A stretch of DNA of 36,189 nucleotides from an uncultured Rikenellaceae bacterium (GCA_910588925.1 CAJURV010000012.1:1-36189), one strand, 5' to 3'; shown: positions 25,640 to 35,631, numbered from the stretch's first letter. Made by a program: numbers and translations. The notes: generated from the sequence alone by a model not told the origin.

Positions 25640-26614
25640 ATGTACATCCCTCCTTTTAAAATATCTGCACATGCAATCAATCTCATAGCCGATATCTCGG
25701 CCATGATAGAGCGTTTTGCCATTCGTATGGAGCGTGACGATGCGTTGTTGTTACGTAAAATCAACCGTGTCAAGACCATTCAAGGATCGCTAGCAATAGA
25801 AGGGAACACACTTACCGAAAGCCAGATAACGGATATTATAGATGGCAAACATGTAATAGCTCCCATACGAGAGATTCAGGAGGTAAGAAATGCCATCAAA
25901 ACCTACAATCTATATTCAGATCTTGACCCATATTCGGTAAAAGATCTGTTAAGTGCACACAAAACCATGATGGAGGCCTTGATAGACGATGCCGGACATT
26001 TTCGCAGAAGCGGAGTGGGAGTATTCTCAGGAACCAAAGCCATACATGTAGCACCTCCGGCACAACGTGTTCCCACACTGATTTCAGAACTGTTCGAATG
26101 GTTAAAAGACGCCGACGACCATTTGTTAATCAAAAGTTGCGTATTCCATTACGAGTTTGAGTTTATCCACCCGTTCAGCGACGGTAACGGTAGGATCGGA
26201 AGATTATGGCAATCGTTAATTTTAGGAAAACTACATCCTGTTTTTGAACATCTCCCTATTGAGAATATGGTTCATACCAATCAACAAGGCTACTACGACG
26301 CAATAAACCGCAGCACCGAAGCCACAGATAGCGGCATTTTCGTAAACTTCATGTTGCAGGAGATATACAATACGCTCAAAAACCGACAAGGCGACCCCAT
26401 ATCCGCACCTATCGCCCAAGAAATCGCCCAAGAAATCACCCAAGAAAAAATCCTCAACGCCATACGCAATAATCCGCACATAACACGACGCGAATTATCC
26501 GCACTTTCCGGTCGCACCGAAGACAGCATCAAGTATATATTGCAAAAACTTACCAGACAAGGCATCATAAAGCATATCGGACCGACGAAGGGCGGTGAAT
26601 GGATAATATTATAA
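25640..26614 (+). CDS. Fic-domain protein with winged-helix C-terminus
   Basis: This 324-aa protein contains the complete Fic motif HPFSDGNGR (177-185), so AMP- or other nucleotidyl-transfer to target hydroxyls is likely. An N-terminal inhibitory motif of the S/T-x3-E-G/N type is present as SLAIEGN (50-56), placing it among class II self-inhibited Fic proteins. The C-terminal ~65 residues look like a winged helix (TRRELSALSGRTEDSIKYIL), suggesting DNA binding or autoregulation. Codon use is more AT-rich than its neighbours, a sign of separate acquisition. No antitoxin gene is adjacent. The target is unknown. Confidence 0.9.
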   Translation: MYIPPFKISAHAINLIADISAMIERFAIRMERDDALLLRKINRVKTIQGSLAIEGNTLTESQITDIIDGKHVIAPIREIQEVRNAIKTYNLYSDLDPYSVKDLLSAHKTMMEALIDDAGHFRRSGVGVFSGTKAIHVAPPAQRVPTLISELFEWLKDADDHLLIKSCVFHYEFEFIHPFSDGNGRIGRLWQSLILGKLHPVFEHLPIENMVHTNQQGYYDAINRSTEATDSGIFVNFMLQEIYNTLKNRQGDPISAPIAQEIAQEITQEKILNAIRNNPHITRRELSALSGRTEDSIKYILQKLTRQGIIKHIGPTKGGEWIIL

Positions 26615-26637
26615 TATCCACCCTACCGATATACGCT

Positions 26638-27210
26638 CTATCTGAAATCTATAACCTCCACTCCCGGATAGTCGGACTGCACGAACCTAACCTCAGGCAA
26701 GGAGGTATATTCAGGGGTAGCGAGCTTGAAGATATGATAACGCGCGCCCTCCTTGATCTTCACCGCCACGAGACGGTCTGCGGATATGTACATGGTAACG
26801 TCGAGCCCGGGCACCTCCACGGCACGGCACAATACGCCGTCCACCGTCTGTGTTCCAGCCTCTTTGTAATCGGCCGAAGCGCTGTAACGGAAAAGATCGG
26901 CCGGCGAAGAGTATGTCGCCTCGGAAGCGTCCACCCCGTCTATCATCACCTCGTTATTGACAGGAACGTATGTGTATTTGGTCTCCTTGTCACCGAACAC
27001 CACTGCTTCGGAACCGGTTATGCGATAGTTGTCGCCTTTCACCGTCAGATTGCCGAACATAGCGCCGTCTACCACGAAATCCACCGTAAAGCCGCGCGAG
27101 GGATCGAACTTATCGAGCACACGACGCACGTCGCCACCGGCGCTCTGTGCCAAAAGCAAAGATGCCGGAAAAAGGAACGATAATATAAAAATGCCTTTCA
27201 ATATTCTCAT
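26638..27210 (-). CDS. LolA-like periplasmic carrier protein
   Basis: This 190-aa secreted protein has a signal peptide (LSFLFPASLLLAQ, cleavage near residue 22) and a beta-rich body typical of LolA-like outer-membrane lipoprotein carriers. Similarity is mainly in length, fold pattern and position next to ftsK, an arrangement seen in other Bacteroidetes; there is no single diagnostic motif. It would collect lipoproteins from a LolCDE-type complex, and an FtsX/LolE-like permease is encoded elsewhere in the window. It is convergent with the Fic gene, with only 23 nt between stops. Confidence 0.7.
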   Translation of the reverse strand: MRILKGIFILSFLFPASLLLAQSAGGDVRRVLDKFDPSRGFTVDFVVDGAMFGNLTVKGDNYRITGSEAVVFGDKETKYTYVPVNNEVMIDGVDASEATYSSPADLFRYSASADYKEAGTQTVDGVLCRAVEVPGLDVTMYISADRLVAVKIKEGARYHIFKLATPEYTSLPEVRFVQSDYPGVEVIDFR

Positions 27211-27448
27211 ACTAAATACGGTTTAAAATAAAAAACGACCGACTTTCCTGCCCACAGGCGAAAAATCCTCTCCGCATCTCAACAAATATCGGGCCACCCA
27301 GCCGACCGACCCTATAAATACACCCTCGTACACGAAAGAGGCAGTATAAAGAAACCGTCCATATTAAACAAAACCTACGCCACCTTTTTCGCATAACGAA
27401 GACGCTATGTCAACCTCCCGCCTGCAAAGCAACTACCGGTATGGTTTA
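27211..27448. other. Gap between ftsK and the LolA-like gene
   Basis: The 238-nt gap separates the ftsK stop from the LolA-like start on the same strand. It contains T-rich stretches but no hairpin terminator and no convincing -7 box. A short basic frame on the minus strand is not believed. It may be a leader for the LolA-like gene. Confidence 0.4.
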
Positions 27449-30400
27449 TCAAAATGGTGGCTGCGCCCCCCTGTCGAGTTCGTAGAGTAACACCTCGAGC
27501 GAGGCTATGTCGCCAACGAGCACGGTACGCGGCTTGCTACCGTTCTGCTTGCCCACTATGCCCGCCCTCTCGAGCTGGTCCATTATACGTCCGGCACGGT
27601 TGAAGCCTATGGAGAAGTTACGTTGTATGGTAGATGCCGAACCCTGCTGATTGGTAACCACATAGCGAGCCACCTCTTCGAACAGGCCGTCACGGCGAGA
27701 CGATACGCCCGCACTCTCCGCATCGGTATCCTTGCTCTCCTCGGGCTGATATTCGGGAAGCTCGTAAGCTCCGGAATAACCCTGCTGCGAACCGATATAT
27801 TCGGTTATCTTCTCCACCTCGGGAGTGTCGATAAAGGCGCACTGCACACGCGTGGTCTCATTGCCGGTAGATACCAACATGTCGCCCCGGCCTATGAGCT
27901 GGTTGGCACCCGGCTGGTCGAGGATGGTGCGCGAGTCTATCATGCTCGACACGCGAAAAGCGATACGGGCCGGGAAATTGGCCTTTATCACCCCCGTGAT
28001 GATGTTGGTGGTGGGACGCTGGGTAGCTATAACCAGATGTATTCCCACCGCGCGGGCCAACTGCGCCAAACGGGCAATAGGGGTCTCTATCTCGCGGCCG
28101 GCTGTCATTATAAGGTCGGCGAACTCGTCTATTATCACCACGAAATAGGGCATGAAACGGTGCCCCTTATGCGGATTGAGACGACGGGCCGTGAACTTCT
28201 CGTTATACTCCTTTATATTACGAACCTTGGCCTTTTTGAGCAGGTCGTAACGGCTGTCCATCTCCATGCAGAGAGAGTTGAGCGTATATACCACCTTCTG
28301 CGTGTCGGTTATGATAGCCTCGTCCTCTTGAGGCATCTTAGCCAAAAAGTGACGTTCGAGATTGGCATACAGAGTTAGCTCCACTTTCTTGGGGTCGACC
28401 AAAACGAATTTAAGCTCAGCCGGATGCTTTTTGTAGAGCAGCGACGTTATGATAGCGTTGAGCCCCACCGACTTACCCTGCCCCGTAGCACCGGCTACCA
28501 ACATGTGAGGCATCTTGGCAAGGTCTATAACGAAATCCTCGTTCTGTATGGTACGCCCCAGCACTACAGGCAGATCGTAACCGCTGTCTTGGAAGCGGCT
28601 CGACTTGATGACCGAGTACATGCTCACCACCTCTTTGTCTTTGTTGGGAACCTCTATACCTATGGTGCCTTTGCCCGGAATGGGGGCTATGATACGTATG
28701 CCGAGCGCAGACAGGCTGAGGGCTATGTCGTCCTCCAGATTCTTGATCTTGGATATGCGCACCCCGGGGGCCGGCACTATCTCGTAGAGCGTGACGGTGG
28801 GACCTATGGTGGCCTTTATCTTGTCGATCTTTATGGAGAAGTTCTCCAACGTGCGCACTATACTGTTTTTGTTCTCGTATATCTCTTGCTCGGTCACAGT
28901 CACCGGACGCGTGTGGTTGTCGAGAAGATCCACGGAAGGGAGTTTATAGCGGCTCAACTCGAGAGTAGGATCGAAAACGGAAGGGTCTATCTCGCCATCG
29001 TCCAGCATATCCGCGGAGTTGGTCGTAAGCACCAGCTCATCGTCGTCGAAACAACCGTCGGACCCCACGAACGAGGCATTATCCGTCACCGCCACTTCGA
29101 ACTCCTCCCGCTCACCGGCAATATCGTTTCCGAAACCGTCGCTATCACCGGAAAACACGCCCTGTGCCGAAGCAGATCCGACATAATCGTCCACATCCTC
29201 CATGCGTTTCTCTACGACAAACTCCACATCGTCGGCATGTTTCCGCTCTATCTCCATCTCCTCCGCCACATCGTCGACAGACCCTATGCCGAACTCAGTG
29301 CCGACAGGTTCGTCATCGTCCACCACAAAACCGGCATCGTCCGACGGACGTTCCTCCACAATAAACGGCTCGTCGTCGCCACGCCGGACTACAACAGCGG
29401 GCGATTTTTTCCTGCGTTCCGCACCGTGCGACACCGCCGCATCGTCGTTAGCCAACGAGAGCAACTCGTCTATCTCCTCATCGCTCATCTGGTTGAGGGT
29501 CCTGTCGTCGGATGTAACCAACCTGCCACTATCGTCTATTATGGGGGCCGTGAAAAGCACGGCGCGATCGAGGTCGATAGGCACCCCGTAATCGTCGCGC
29601 ACCTTTCCGGTAGCCGTACGCCTCTCCTTGACATTGGGCGCTATACCGTGATCCACCTTGCTAAAAGCCAGCGGATCAATCCTCTCGGAGAGGGGTTGCG
29701 GATGAAACTCCGGCTTGACGAACGCCCCGGCGGACGGCGCATCGTCGGCCACGGTGCCCACTCTGTCGGGAACGTTCTGCGGGGCTGTCTTATCGTTGTC
29801 GGAGGCTTTATCCGCATTTGCGGATACCATGACTATCTCCTCTTCGGGTGCGGGATCGGTTCTCTTTTCAGCGGCAACAGGCTCTGTCTTGACGGCATCG
29901 GGGCTCTCCGTAGCACGGGGCTGCGTTTCAGGAGCCTTGGCGGAAACTTTATCCACCGCAGACGAGACCGTTGCGGCAGGGGCTACAGGAGCGGGCACAC
30001 GCTGGGCCGGAGGCATTCTGCGCACCTTCGGCGACGGCTTCAACATACCGGCCAACCCGCCTGCCGCCTCACCTATGGAGGAGGCGACCACCCGGAAGAA
30101 CACTACGGTATAGTGCGTCGTATATACCAACCACAGGCATACGAGCATGAGTATTATTATATCGGTGCCCAAACCACCGAGAAGCGTATCCATCCATCCG
30201 GCGGTATAATAGCCGAAACCGCCGCCCAGACTACTGCCGAAAACTCCGTCCGACTCGGGCCAGAAATGCGCGGCGGCAAGCGACCCGATCACCATGAGCA
30301 TGAGCACCGACACGAAACTTTTACGCATCTGACGCACCCTTATGCGGAACAGCGCTAGCGAAAGTATCGTCATGAGCACCGGCACGCATATACCGAAGAT

Positions 30401-30802
30401 ACCGAACCAACGCCCCACGAACAAATTACCCATCACGGCCCCGAGACGCCCCATAAGGTTACGCGCCTCCAACGGATCGAACACGAAGAAAGAGTCGAAA
30501 TCTATGGACTGGTCCTCGCGCCATGTGAGGAAATAGGATACCACCGCAACTAAGGCGAAGATGGAGAAGAAGAATATGACGAGCGACACGATATATATAA
30601 ACGTACTTTCGCCGCCTTGCCTGGGCTTGGCACTCCTGCCGGTCGTACGCTTGGGTGCGGCGGCGGAAGCTCGCTCCCGGGCGGCCGACGACTGGCCCGA
30701 GGCCTTGGCTGCGGGCGACGTACGGGCGGTACGGGCGCCACCGCCACGGACAGGGGTCGTCTTCTTAGCTGTCGTCTTACGTGCGTTATCTCTCTGTGTC
30801 AT
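27449..30802 (-). CDS. ftsK: FtsK/SpoIIIE DNA translocase
   Basis: This 1117-aa translocase pumps DNA and helps resolve chromosome dimers at the septum. N-terminal membrane helices (about 70-250) are followed by a long, Ala/Pro- then Asp/Glu-rich linker (about 260-640). The motor has a Walker A, GATGQGKS near residue 775, and a Walker B-like stretch (FVVIIDEFADL). The C-terminal winged-helix gamma domain recognises polar sequences (SASTIQRNFSIGFNRAGRIMDQLE). The ATG at 30802 is preferred over an in-frame TTG one codon earlier. Its 5' end overlaps murI by 17 nt. Confidence 0.97.
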   Translation of the reverse strand: MTQRDNARKTTAKKTTPVRGGGARTARTSPAAKASGQSSAARERASAAAPKRTTGRSAKPRQGGESTFIYIVSLVIFFFSIFALVAVVSYFLTWREDQSIDFDSFFVFDPLEARNLMGRLGAVMGNLFVGRWFGIFGICVPVLMTILSLALFRIRVRQMRKSFVSVLMLMVIGSLAAAHFWPESDGVFGSSLGGGFGYYTAGWMDTLLGGLGTDIIILMLVCLWLVYTTHYTVVFFRVVASSIGEAAGGLAGMLKPSPKVRRMPPAQRVPAPVAPAATVSSAVDKVSAKAPETQPRATESPDAVKTEPVAAEKRTDPAPEEEIVMVSANADKASDNDKTAPQNVPDRVGTVADDAPSAGAFVKPEFHPQPLSERIDPLAFSKVDHGIAPNVKERRTATGKVRDDYGVPIDLDRAVLFTAPIIDDSGRLVTSDDRTLNQMSDEEIDELLSLANDDAAVSHGAERRKKSPAVVVRRGDDEPFIVEERPSDDAGFVVDDDEPVGTEFGIGSVDDVAEEMEIERKHADDVEFVVEKRMEDVDDYVGSASAQGVFSGDSDGFGNDIAGEREEFEVAVTDNASFVGSDGCFDDDELVLTTNSADMLDDGEIDPSVFDPTLELSRYKLPSVDLLDNHTRPVTVTEQEIYENKNSIVRTLENFSIKIDKIKATIGPTVTLYEIVPAPGVRISKIKNLEDDIALSLSALGIRIIAPIPGKGTIGIEVPNKDKEVVSMYSVIKSSRFQDSGYDLPVVLGRTIQNEDFVIDLAKMPHMLVAGATGQGKSVGLNAIITSLLYKKHPAELKFVLVDPKKVELTLYANLERHFLAKMPQEDEAIITDTQKVVYTLNSLCMEMDSRYDLLKKAKVRNIKEYNEKFTARRLNPHKGHRFMPYFVVIIDEFADLIMTAGREIETPIARLAQLARAVGIHLVIATQRPTTNIITGVIKANFPARIAFRVSSMIDSRTILDQPGANQLIGRGDMLVSTGNETTRVQCAFIDTPEVEKITEYIGSQQGYSGAYELPEYQPEESKDTDAESAGVSSRRDGLFEEVARYVVTNQQGSASTIQRNFSIGFNRAGRIMDQLERAGIVGKQNGSKPRTVLVGDIASLEVLLYELDRGAQPPF

Positions 30803-31574
30803 CAATTCTCATGTAGTTTTCGAGTTTCTTTTCAAGGCGGCGGTTGTAATCATCCCCGAGTGAGGAGAGAAACAGACGGCTCCCCTCGCACGCACCGTCG
30901 TTAAGCAAGCCTCTTTCGCGCAGAAGGCTCTCTACCCTACGCGCCACTGCGGGGGCCGGGTCTATGACCGTGGCTCTGCCGCCTATGGCCCTCTCTATCT
31001 GAGGGCGCAAGAAGGGGTAATGCGTACATCCCAGAACGATTCTGTCCGCCCCTTTGTCGAGCAACTGTCCGGTATAAAACTCCGACAGACGACGAGCCTC
31101 GTCGCTATCCTCCGTATCGCTCTCCACTATCTCAACCAATCCTTCGCCCGCCAGCGCCACTACCTCGGCCTGCGACCATGTACGACGCAAACGGGCCAGT
31201 GCCGCTCCGTCGACGGTGCCCCGCGTAGCCAACACGCCCACAACGCCGGTGCGAGTGGTAAGCACCGCAGGCTTCACCGCAGGCTCCATCGCTACGAAAT
31301 CGACAGGATAGCGTGCCCTCAGATAGTCCACGGCAGCCACCGAAGCGGTGTTGCACGCCAAGACCACTATTTTGGCCTCCATGCCCATCAGAACGTCTAC
31401 GGCACGCGCAACCAGCTCCCGCACCTGCTCCGCCGGACGCGGCCCGTAAGGACAGTGGGCGCTGTCGGCGTAATAGACGGTGTTTTCGCAAGGCATCAGA
31501 CGGATGATCCGGCTCAGGACGGTGAGGCCGCCCATACCCGAGTCGAAAACGGCTATGGGTGAAGATTTATCCAT
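30786..31574 (-). CDS. murI: Glutamate racemase
   Basis: This 262-aa enzyme makes D-glutamate for peptidoglycan. Both catalytic cysteines are visible, Cys74 in ACNTAS and Cys183 in GCTHYP, together with the N-terminal substrate motif FDSGMGG (10-16). It precedes and overlaps ftsK, so the wall precursor and division genes are probably co-transcribed. A -7 box lies shortly upstream. Length is normal. Confidence 0.97.
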   Translation of the reverse strand: MDKSSPIAVFDSGMGGLTVLSRIIRLMPCENTVYYADSAHCPYGPRPAEQVRELVARAVDVLMGMEAKIVVLACNTASVAAVDYLRARYPVDFVAMEPAVKPAVLTTRTGVVGVLATRGTVDGAALARLRRTWSQAEVVALAGEGLVEIVESDTEDSDEARRLSEFYTGQLLDKGADRIVLGCTHYPFLRPQIERAIGGRATVIDPAPAVARRVESLLRERGLLNDGACEGSRLFLSSLGDDYNRRLEKKLENYMRIDDTER

Positions 31575-31599
31575 TGGGACTTTTCTGAAAATAGTAGCG

Positions 31600-31607
31600 C
31601 AAATATA
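31600..31607 (-). promoter_or_regulatory. -7 box for murI-ftsK (TATATTTG)
   Basis: Read on the minus strand this is an exact TAnnTTTG match, 25 nt before the murI start codon. A T-rich run, but no clean TTG, lies at the -33 distance. Confidence 0.5.
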
Positions 31608-31808
31608 ACGATTTTCAACCGTAAAACAGGTAGCCGTCGCAATATTTTTATCTCAATCGGTTTCCGTCTGCTTTCCGTTCCGATATGGCTCGACAATATC
31701 CCGCAAGACACGTGGATGAAAAGAAAATGGCGGCAAAGATCCTTTTGCAAAAGTTTTTATCGAATTTTACACAGCTTCTTCGTATATTTGGCTTCGCCCA
31801 ATATACTC

Positions 31809-31865
31809 CGTCTCGGCAGAATCAAACTAAAGTTTGCTTCTGCACTCGACTTTTCGTATATTTGC
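31809..31865 (+). repeat. Palindromic repeat related to the 74-bp family (copy 3)
   Basis: It shares the bookends CTCGGCA...GCACTCG(A)CTT(T)TCG with the other two copies, but its core palindrome is different: GCAGAA(T)CAAACT / AGTTTG(C)TTCTGC. The core keeps self-complementarity rather than sequence, which suggests the fold is what matters. Confidence 0.6.
31833..31864 (+). promoter_or_regulatory. purL promoter
   Basis: TTTG at 31833-31836 and TATATTTG at 31857-31864 are spaced by 20 nt, a full match to the Bacteroidetes promoter. The -33 box lies in the right arm of the palindromic repeat. The leader to purL would be about 75 nt. Confidence 0.7.
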
Positions 31866-31944
31866 ATAATATTTTATACAGCCTTTATTTAAAGAGGCCG
31901 CAGAGAGAACACCATCCGAAGCTCGGAACAAACACACATACAGT

Positions 31945-34900
31945 ATGATTCTATTCTTCAGAAACGACAACGTAGTCTATGCGGTAGACACCGCGAAGGC
32001 ATTAGCCAAAGAGGATACCGAAAAGCTGGAATGGCTCTTCTGCGGTGCACGTAAAGCCGATACCGACAGGCTGGAGGGTCTGTTCGTCGGTCCCCGTCGC
32101 GAGATGATAACCCCGTGGAGTACCAATGCCGTTGAGATCACGCAAAACATGTGCATAGAGGGTATCGCCCGCATAGAGGAGTACACCCCGGTGGAGAGTG
32201 CCGACGCGTCTTACGACAAGATGCTCTTCCGCCTCTACGACGGTTTGGACCAGAACATTTTCAAGCTCGACGTCGCCCCCGAAGATATAGTCTACATAGA
32301 CGATCTCGAATCGTACAACCGCGAACAGGGCCTGGCCCTAAGCAACGAAGAGATAGCCTATCTCGAAGACGTGGCCCGCAAGATAGGCCGCAAACTCACC
32401 GACTCCGAGGTATTCGGATTCTCTCAGGTAAACTCCGAACACTGCCGCCACAAAATTTTCGGCGGTCAGTTCATAGTAGACGGCAAGGAGATGCCCGAGT
32501 CTCTATTCGGCCTTATAAAGAAGACCACCTCCACCAATCCCAACTACGTGGTCTCGGCATACAAAGACAACTGCGCCTTTCTGCAAGGCCCCGTGGTGGA
32601 ACAGTTCGCTCCCGCGCGTCACGACACATCCGACTATTTTGAAACCAAAGATTTCGAGTCGGTCATATCCATAAAGGCAGAAACACACAACTTCCCCACT
32701 ACCGTAGAGCCCTTTAACGGCGCTGCTACCGGCACCGGCGGCGAGATACGCGACCGTATAGCCGGCGGTAAGGGCGCGTTCCCCGTGGCAGGCACGGCCG
32801 TTTACATGACGGCATATCCCCGCACCGCAGAGGGACGCCGCTGGGAGAGCCGTACCGCTCCCCGACGCTGGCTCTATCAGACTCCCGAGGAGATACTCGT
32901 AAAGGCCTCCAACGGAGCGTCGGACTTCGGCAACAAATTCGGCCAGCCCATCATATGCGGCTCGCTCTACACTTTCGAACACGCCGAAAACGGCAAGACA
33001 TACGGCTTCGACAAGGTGATAATGCTCGCAGGCGGCATAGGCTACGGCAAGAAAGCCGACAGCCTCAAGGACGAACCGGTCGCAGGCGACAAAGTGGTGC
33101 TCATGGGAGGCGACAACTATCGCATAGGCATGGGCGGCGGCGCCGTATCGTCGGTAGCAACCGGAGAGTATGCCGGAGCCATAGAGCTTAACGCCATACA
33201 GCGTTCCAACCCCGAGATGCAGAAACGTGTCTACAACGCCATACGCGCCCTCTCGGAAGAGGACCGCAACCCCATAGTATCTATCCACGACCACGGTGCC
33301 GGCGGACACCTCAACTGCCTCTCCGAGCTGGTAGAGGCTACAGGCGGCCGCATAGACATAGACAAACTGCCCGTAGGCGACCCCACGCTCTCTGCAAAAG
33401 AGATCATAGGCAACGAATCGCAGGAGCGCATGGGCATGGTGATGAAAGAGGAGGAGATAGCCCACGCCAAGGCCATAGCCGACCGCGAACGCGCCCCCAT
33501 GTATGTGATAGGCGAAGCTACCGGCGACATGCAATTCACATTCGTCGACAACAAGAACGGCGACAAACCCATCGACCTCAAACTCGAATATATGTTCGGC
33601 AAGGCGCCCCGCACCATCATGCGCGACAATACCGTGCCCTGCAGCTACAAGGCTCCCGAGTACGAGGCCGGCCGCATAGGCGAATATCTCGAAGACGTTT
33701 TGCGCTTAGAGGGGGTAGCCTGCAAAGACTGGCTCACCAACAAGGTAGACCGCTCCATCACCGGACGCATAGCAGTGCAACAGACCGACGGGCAGATACA
33801 GCTCCCGATCAACGACTACGGGTGTATCACTCTCGACTACCATGGCCGTCAAGGCATATCCACTGCGCTCGGACACGCTCCGGCTGTGGCGCTCGCATCT
33901 CCGGAGGCCGGATCGGTAATGGCTATAGCAGAGTCGCTGACCAACATAGTGTTCGCCCCTATCGAGGGCGGCATCAAGGGCGTATCGCTAAGCGCCAACT
34001 GGATGTGGCCATGCAAGAACCCGGGCGAAGACGCACGACTATATGCTGCCGTGAAGGCGGCATCCGACTTCGCCATAGGCTTGGGCATCAACATACCCAC
34101 CGGCAAAGACTCTCTCTCCATGACGCAGAAATACCGCGACGGCGAGCCTGTCTACGCCCCCGGCACGGTCATAATAACATCGGCAGGACAGGTGAGCGAC
34201 ATATCGCGTGCCGTACGTGCGGCGGCTAAACACCGCAAGAGCGACTTCGTGTACGTCGACTTCTCGCACTCGTCGTTCGCACTCGGAGGAGGCAGCTTCG
34301 CACAGATTGTTGGAGCGGTAGGCTCCAAGGTACCCACCGTAGAATCGGCAGACTACTTCGTTAAAGCATTCGCGGCCGTACAGTCGTTGCTCAACGGCAA
34401 AAAGGTGCTGGCGGGACACGACGTATCGGACGGCGGTCTCATCGTGACGCTTCTCGAGATGGTATTCGCATCGCAGTCTGCAGGTATCGACGTCGACATC
34501 ACCTCTTTAGGCGAGAAAGACATCGTGCGTGCCCTATTCTCGGAACGCCCGGCGGTGGTATTGCAGGTAGAAAACGGAAGCGCCGTAGCCTCGGAGCTTA
34601 AAGGACTCGGGGTGGACGCCTACGTCATAGGCTCGTTCAACGACGAAAGACGCTTTAAGGTGAAAAACGGCGGCGACGAGCAGTCGTTCGACATAGACGC
34701 CTTACGCGACAAGTGGTTCGAAAGCTCTTACCTGCTCGACCGCAAGCAGAGCGGCGAAAAGAAGGCGGCAGAACGTTACGACAACTACAAACGTCAGCCC
34801 CTCGAATTCAAATTCCCCGCATCGTTCACCGGCACATACGCTCAATACGGCATAGATCCGCACCGCAAGAAACGTAGCGGTATAAAAGCAGCCATCATAC

Positions 34901-35631
34901 GCGAAAAAGGCTCTAACGGCGACCGAGAGATGGCATGGGCCCTACACTTGGCCGGCATGGATGTGAAAGACGTTCACATGACCGACCTTATAACCGGTCG
35001 CGAGACGCTCGAAGACATCAACTTCATAGTATTCGTGGGAGGTTTCTCAAACTCCGACGTTCTCAACTCGGCCAAAGGATGGGCGGGCGCATTCCTCTAC
35101 AACCCCAAAGCCAAAGAGGCATTGGATAAGTTCTATGCACGGCGCGACACCTTGTCGCTCGGTGTATGCAACGGTTGTCAGCTCCTCGTAGAATTAGGCC
35201 TGATAACTCCCGACGACAAGATCAAACCCCGCATGTTGCACAACGACTCGCACAAACTCGAGTCGGCATTCGTAGGCATAGACATTATGCCGACCAACAG
35301 CGTGTTGTTAGGCTCCTTGGCAGGAAGCAAACTCGGTATATGGGTCACTCACGGCGAAGGCAAATTCAGTCTGCCCATGCCTGAAGCTCACTATAACATA
35401 CCGGCAAAATACAGCTACGAAGCCTATCCCGCCAACCCCAACGGCAGCGACTACAACGCAGCCGCCATAGCCTCGGCCGACGGACGCCACCTGGCCATAA
35501 TGCCACACGCCGAGAGGTGCATAAAACCGTGGAACTGGGCATACTACCCAGAGGACAGAACCTCCGACGAGATATCGCCATGGATAGAGATGTTCGTCAA
35601 CGCCCGACATTGGATCGAGGGTAAGCGATAA
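31945..35631 (+). CDS. purL: Phosphoribosylformylglycinamidine synthase
   Basis: This 1228-aa single-chain enzyme performs the fourth step of purine synthesis, making FGAM from FGAR, glutamine and ATP. The order is an N-terminal PurS-like region, two AIR-synthase-like halves with the conserved HNFPT and GTGGEIRDR blocks near 250-270, and a C-terminal glutamine amidotransferase. In the latter, the nucleophile is Cys1075 (GVCNGCQLL) and the His-Glu pair is MPHAERC near the end. The long one-chain type matches the family in proteobacteria and Bacteroidetes. Its last codons form one arm of a perfect inverted repeat. Confidence 0.98.
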   Translation: MILFFRNDNVVYAVDTAKALAKEDTEKLEWLFCGARKADTDRLEGLFVGPRREMITPWSTNAVEITQNMCIEGIARIEEYTPVESADASYDKMLFRLYDGLDQNIFKLDVAPEDIVYIDDLESYNREQGLALSNEEIAYLEDVARKIGRKLTDSEVFGFSQVNSEHCRHKIFGGQFIVDGKEMPESLFGLIKKTTSTNPNYVVSAYKDNCAFLQGPVVEQFAPARHDTSDYFETKDFESVISIKAETHNFPTTVEPFNGAATGTGGEIRDRIAGGKGAFPVAGTAVYMTAYPRTAEGRRWESRTAPRRWLYQTPEEILVKASNGASDFGNKFGQPIICGSLYTFEHAENGKTYGFDKVIMLAGGIGYGKKADSLKDEPVAGDKVVLMGGDNYRIGMGGGAVSSVATGEYAGAIELNAIQRSNPEMQKRVYNAIRALSEEDRNPIVSIHDHGAGGHLNCLSELVEATGGRIDIDKLPVGDPTLSAKEIIGNESQERMGMVMKEEEIAHAKAIADRERAPMYVIGEATGDMQFTFVDNKNGDKPIDLKLEYMFGKAPRTIMRDNTVPCSYKAPEYEAGRIGEYLEDVLRLEGVACKDWLTNKVDRSITGRIAVQQTDGQIQLPINDYGCITLDYHGRQGISTALGHAPAVALASPEAGSVMAIAESLTNIVFAPIEGGIKGVSLSANWMWPCKNPGEDARLYAAVKAASDFAIGLGINIPTGKDSLSMTQKYRDGEPVYAPGTVIITSAGQVSDISRAVRAAAKHRKSDFVYVDFSHSSFALGGGSFAQIVGAVGSKVPTVESADYFVKAFAAVQSLLNGKKVLAGHDVSDGGLIVTLLEMVFASQSAGIDVDITSLGEKDIVRALFSERPAVVLQVENGSAVASELKGLGVDAYVIGSFNDERRFKVKNGGDEQSFDIDALRDKWFESSYLLDRKQSGEKKAAERYDNYKRQPLEFKFPASFTGTYAQYGIDPHRKKRSGIKAAIIREKGSNGDREMAWALHLAGMDVKDVHMTDLITGRETLEDINFIVFVGGFSNSDVLNSAKGWAGAFLYNPKAKEALDKFYARRDTLSLGVCNGCQLLVELGLITPDDKIKPRMLHNDSHKLESAFVGIDIMPTNSVLLGSLAGSKLGIWVTHGEGKFSLPMPEAHYNIPAKYSYEAYPANPNGSDYNAAAIASADGRHLAIMPHAERCIKPWNWAYYPEDRTSDEISPWIEMFVNARHWIEGKR

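Larger units (their letters stand above)
31575..31944. other. Divergent murI-purL intergenic region
   Basis: No gene is supported here. A plus-strand frame of 87 codons is judged spurious because half of it translates the repeat at 31809-31865. The region contains the murI -7 box on the minus strand, the purL promoter on the plus strand and the third, divergent member of the palindromic repeat family. Confidence 0.6.

Noticed and set aside
28424..30358. 644-codon frame antisense to ftsK
   Set aside because: It is long only because the ftsK linker and motor are GC-rich with few antisense stops; the product has no known domain.
31685..31948. 87-codon frame before purL
   Set aside because: Its second half is a translation of the palindromic repeat and the purL promoter lies inside it.
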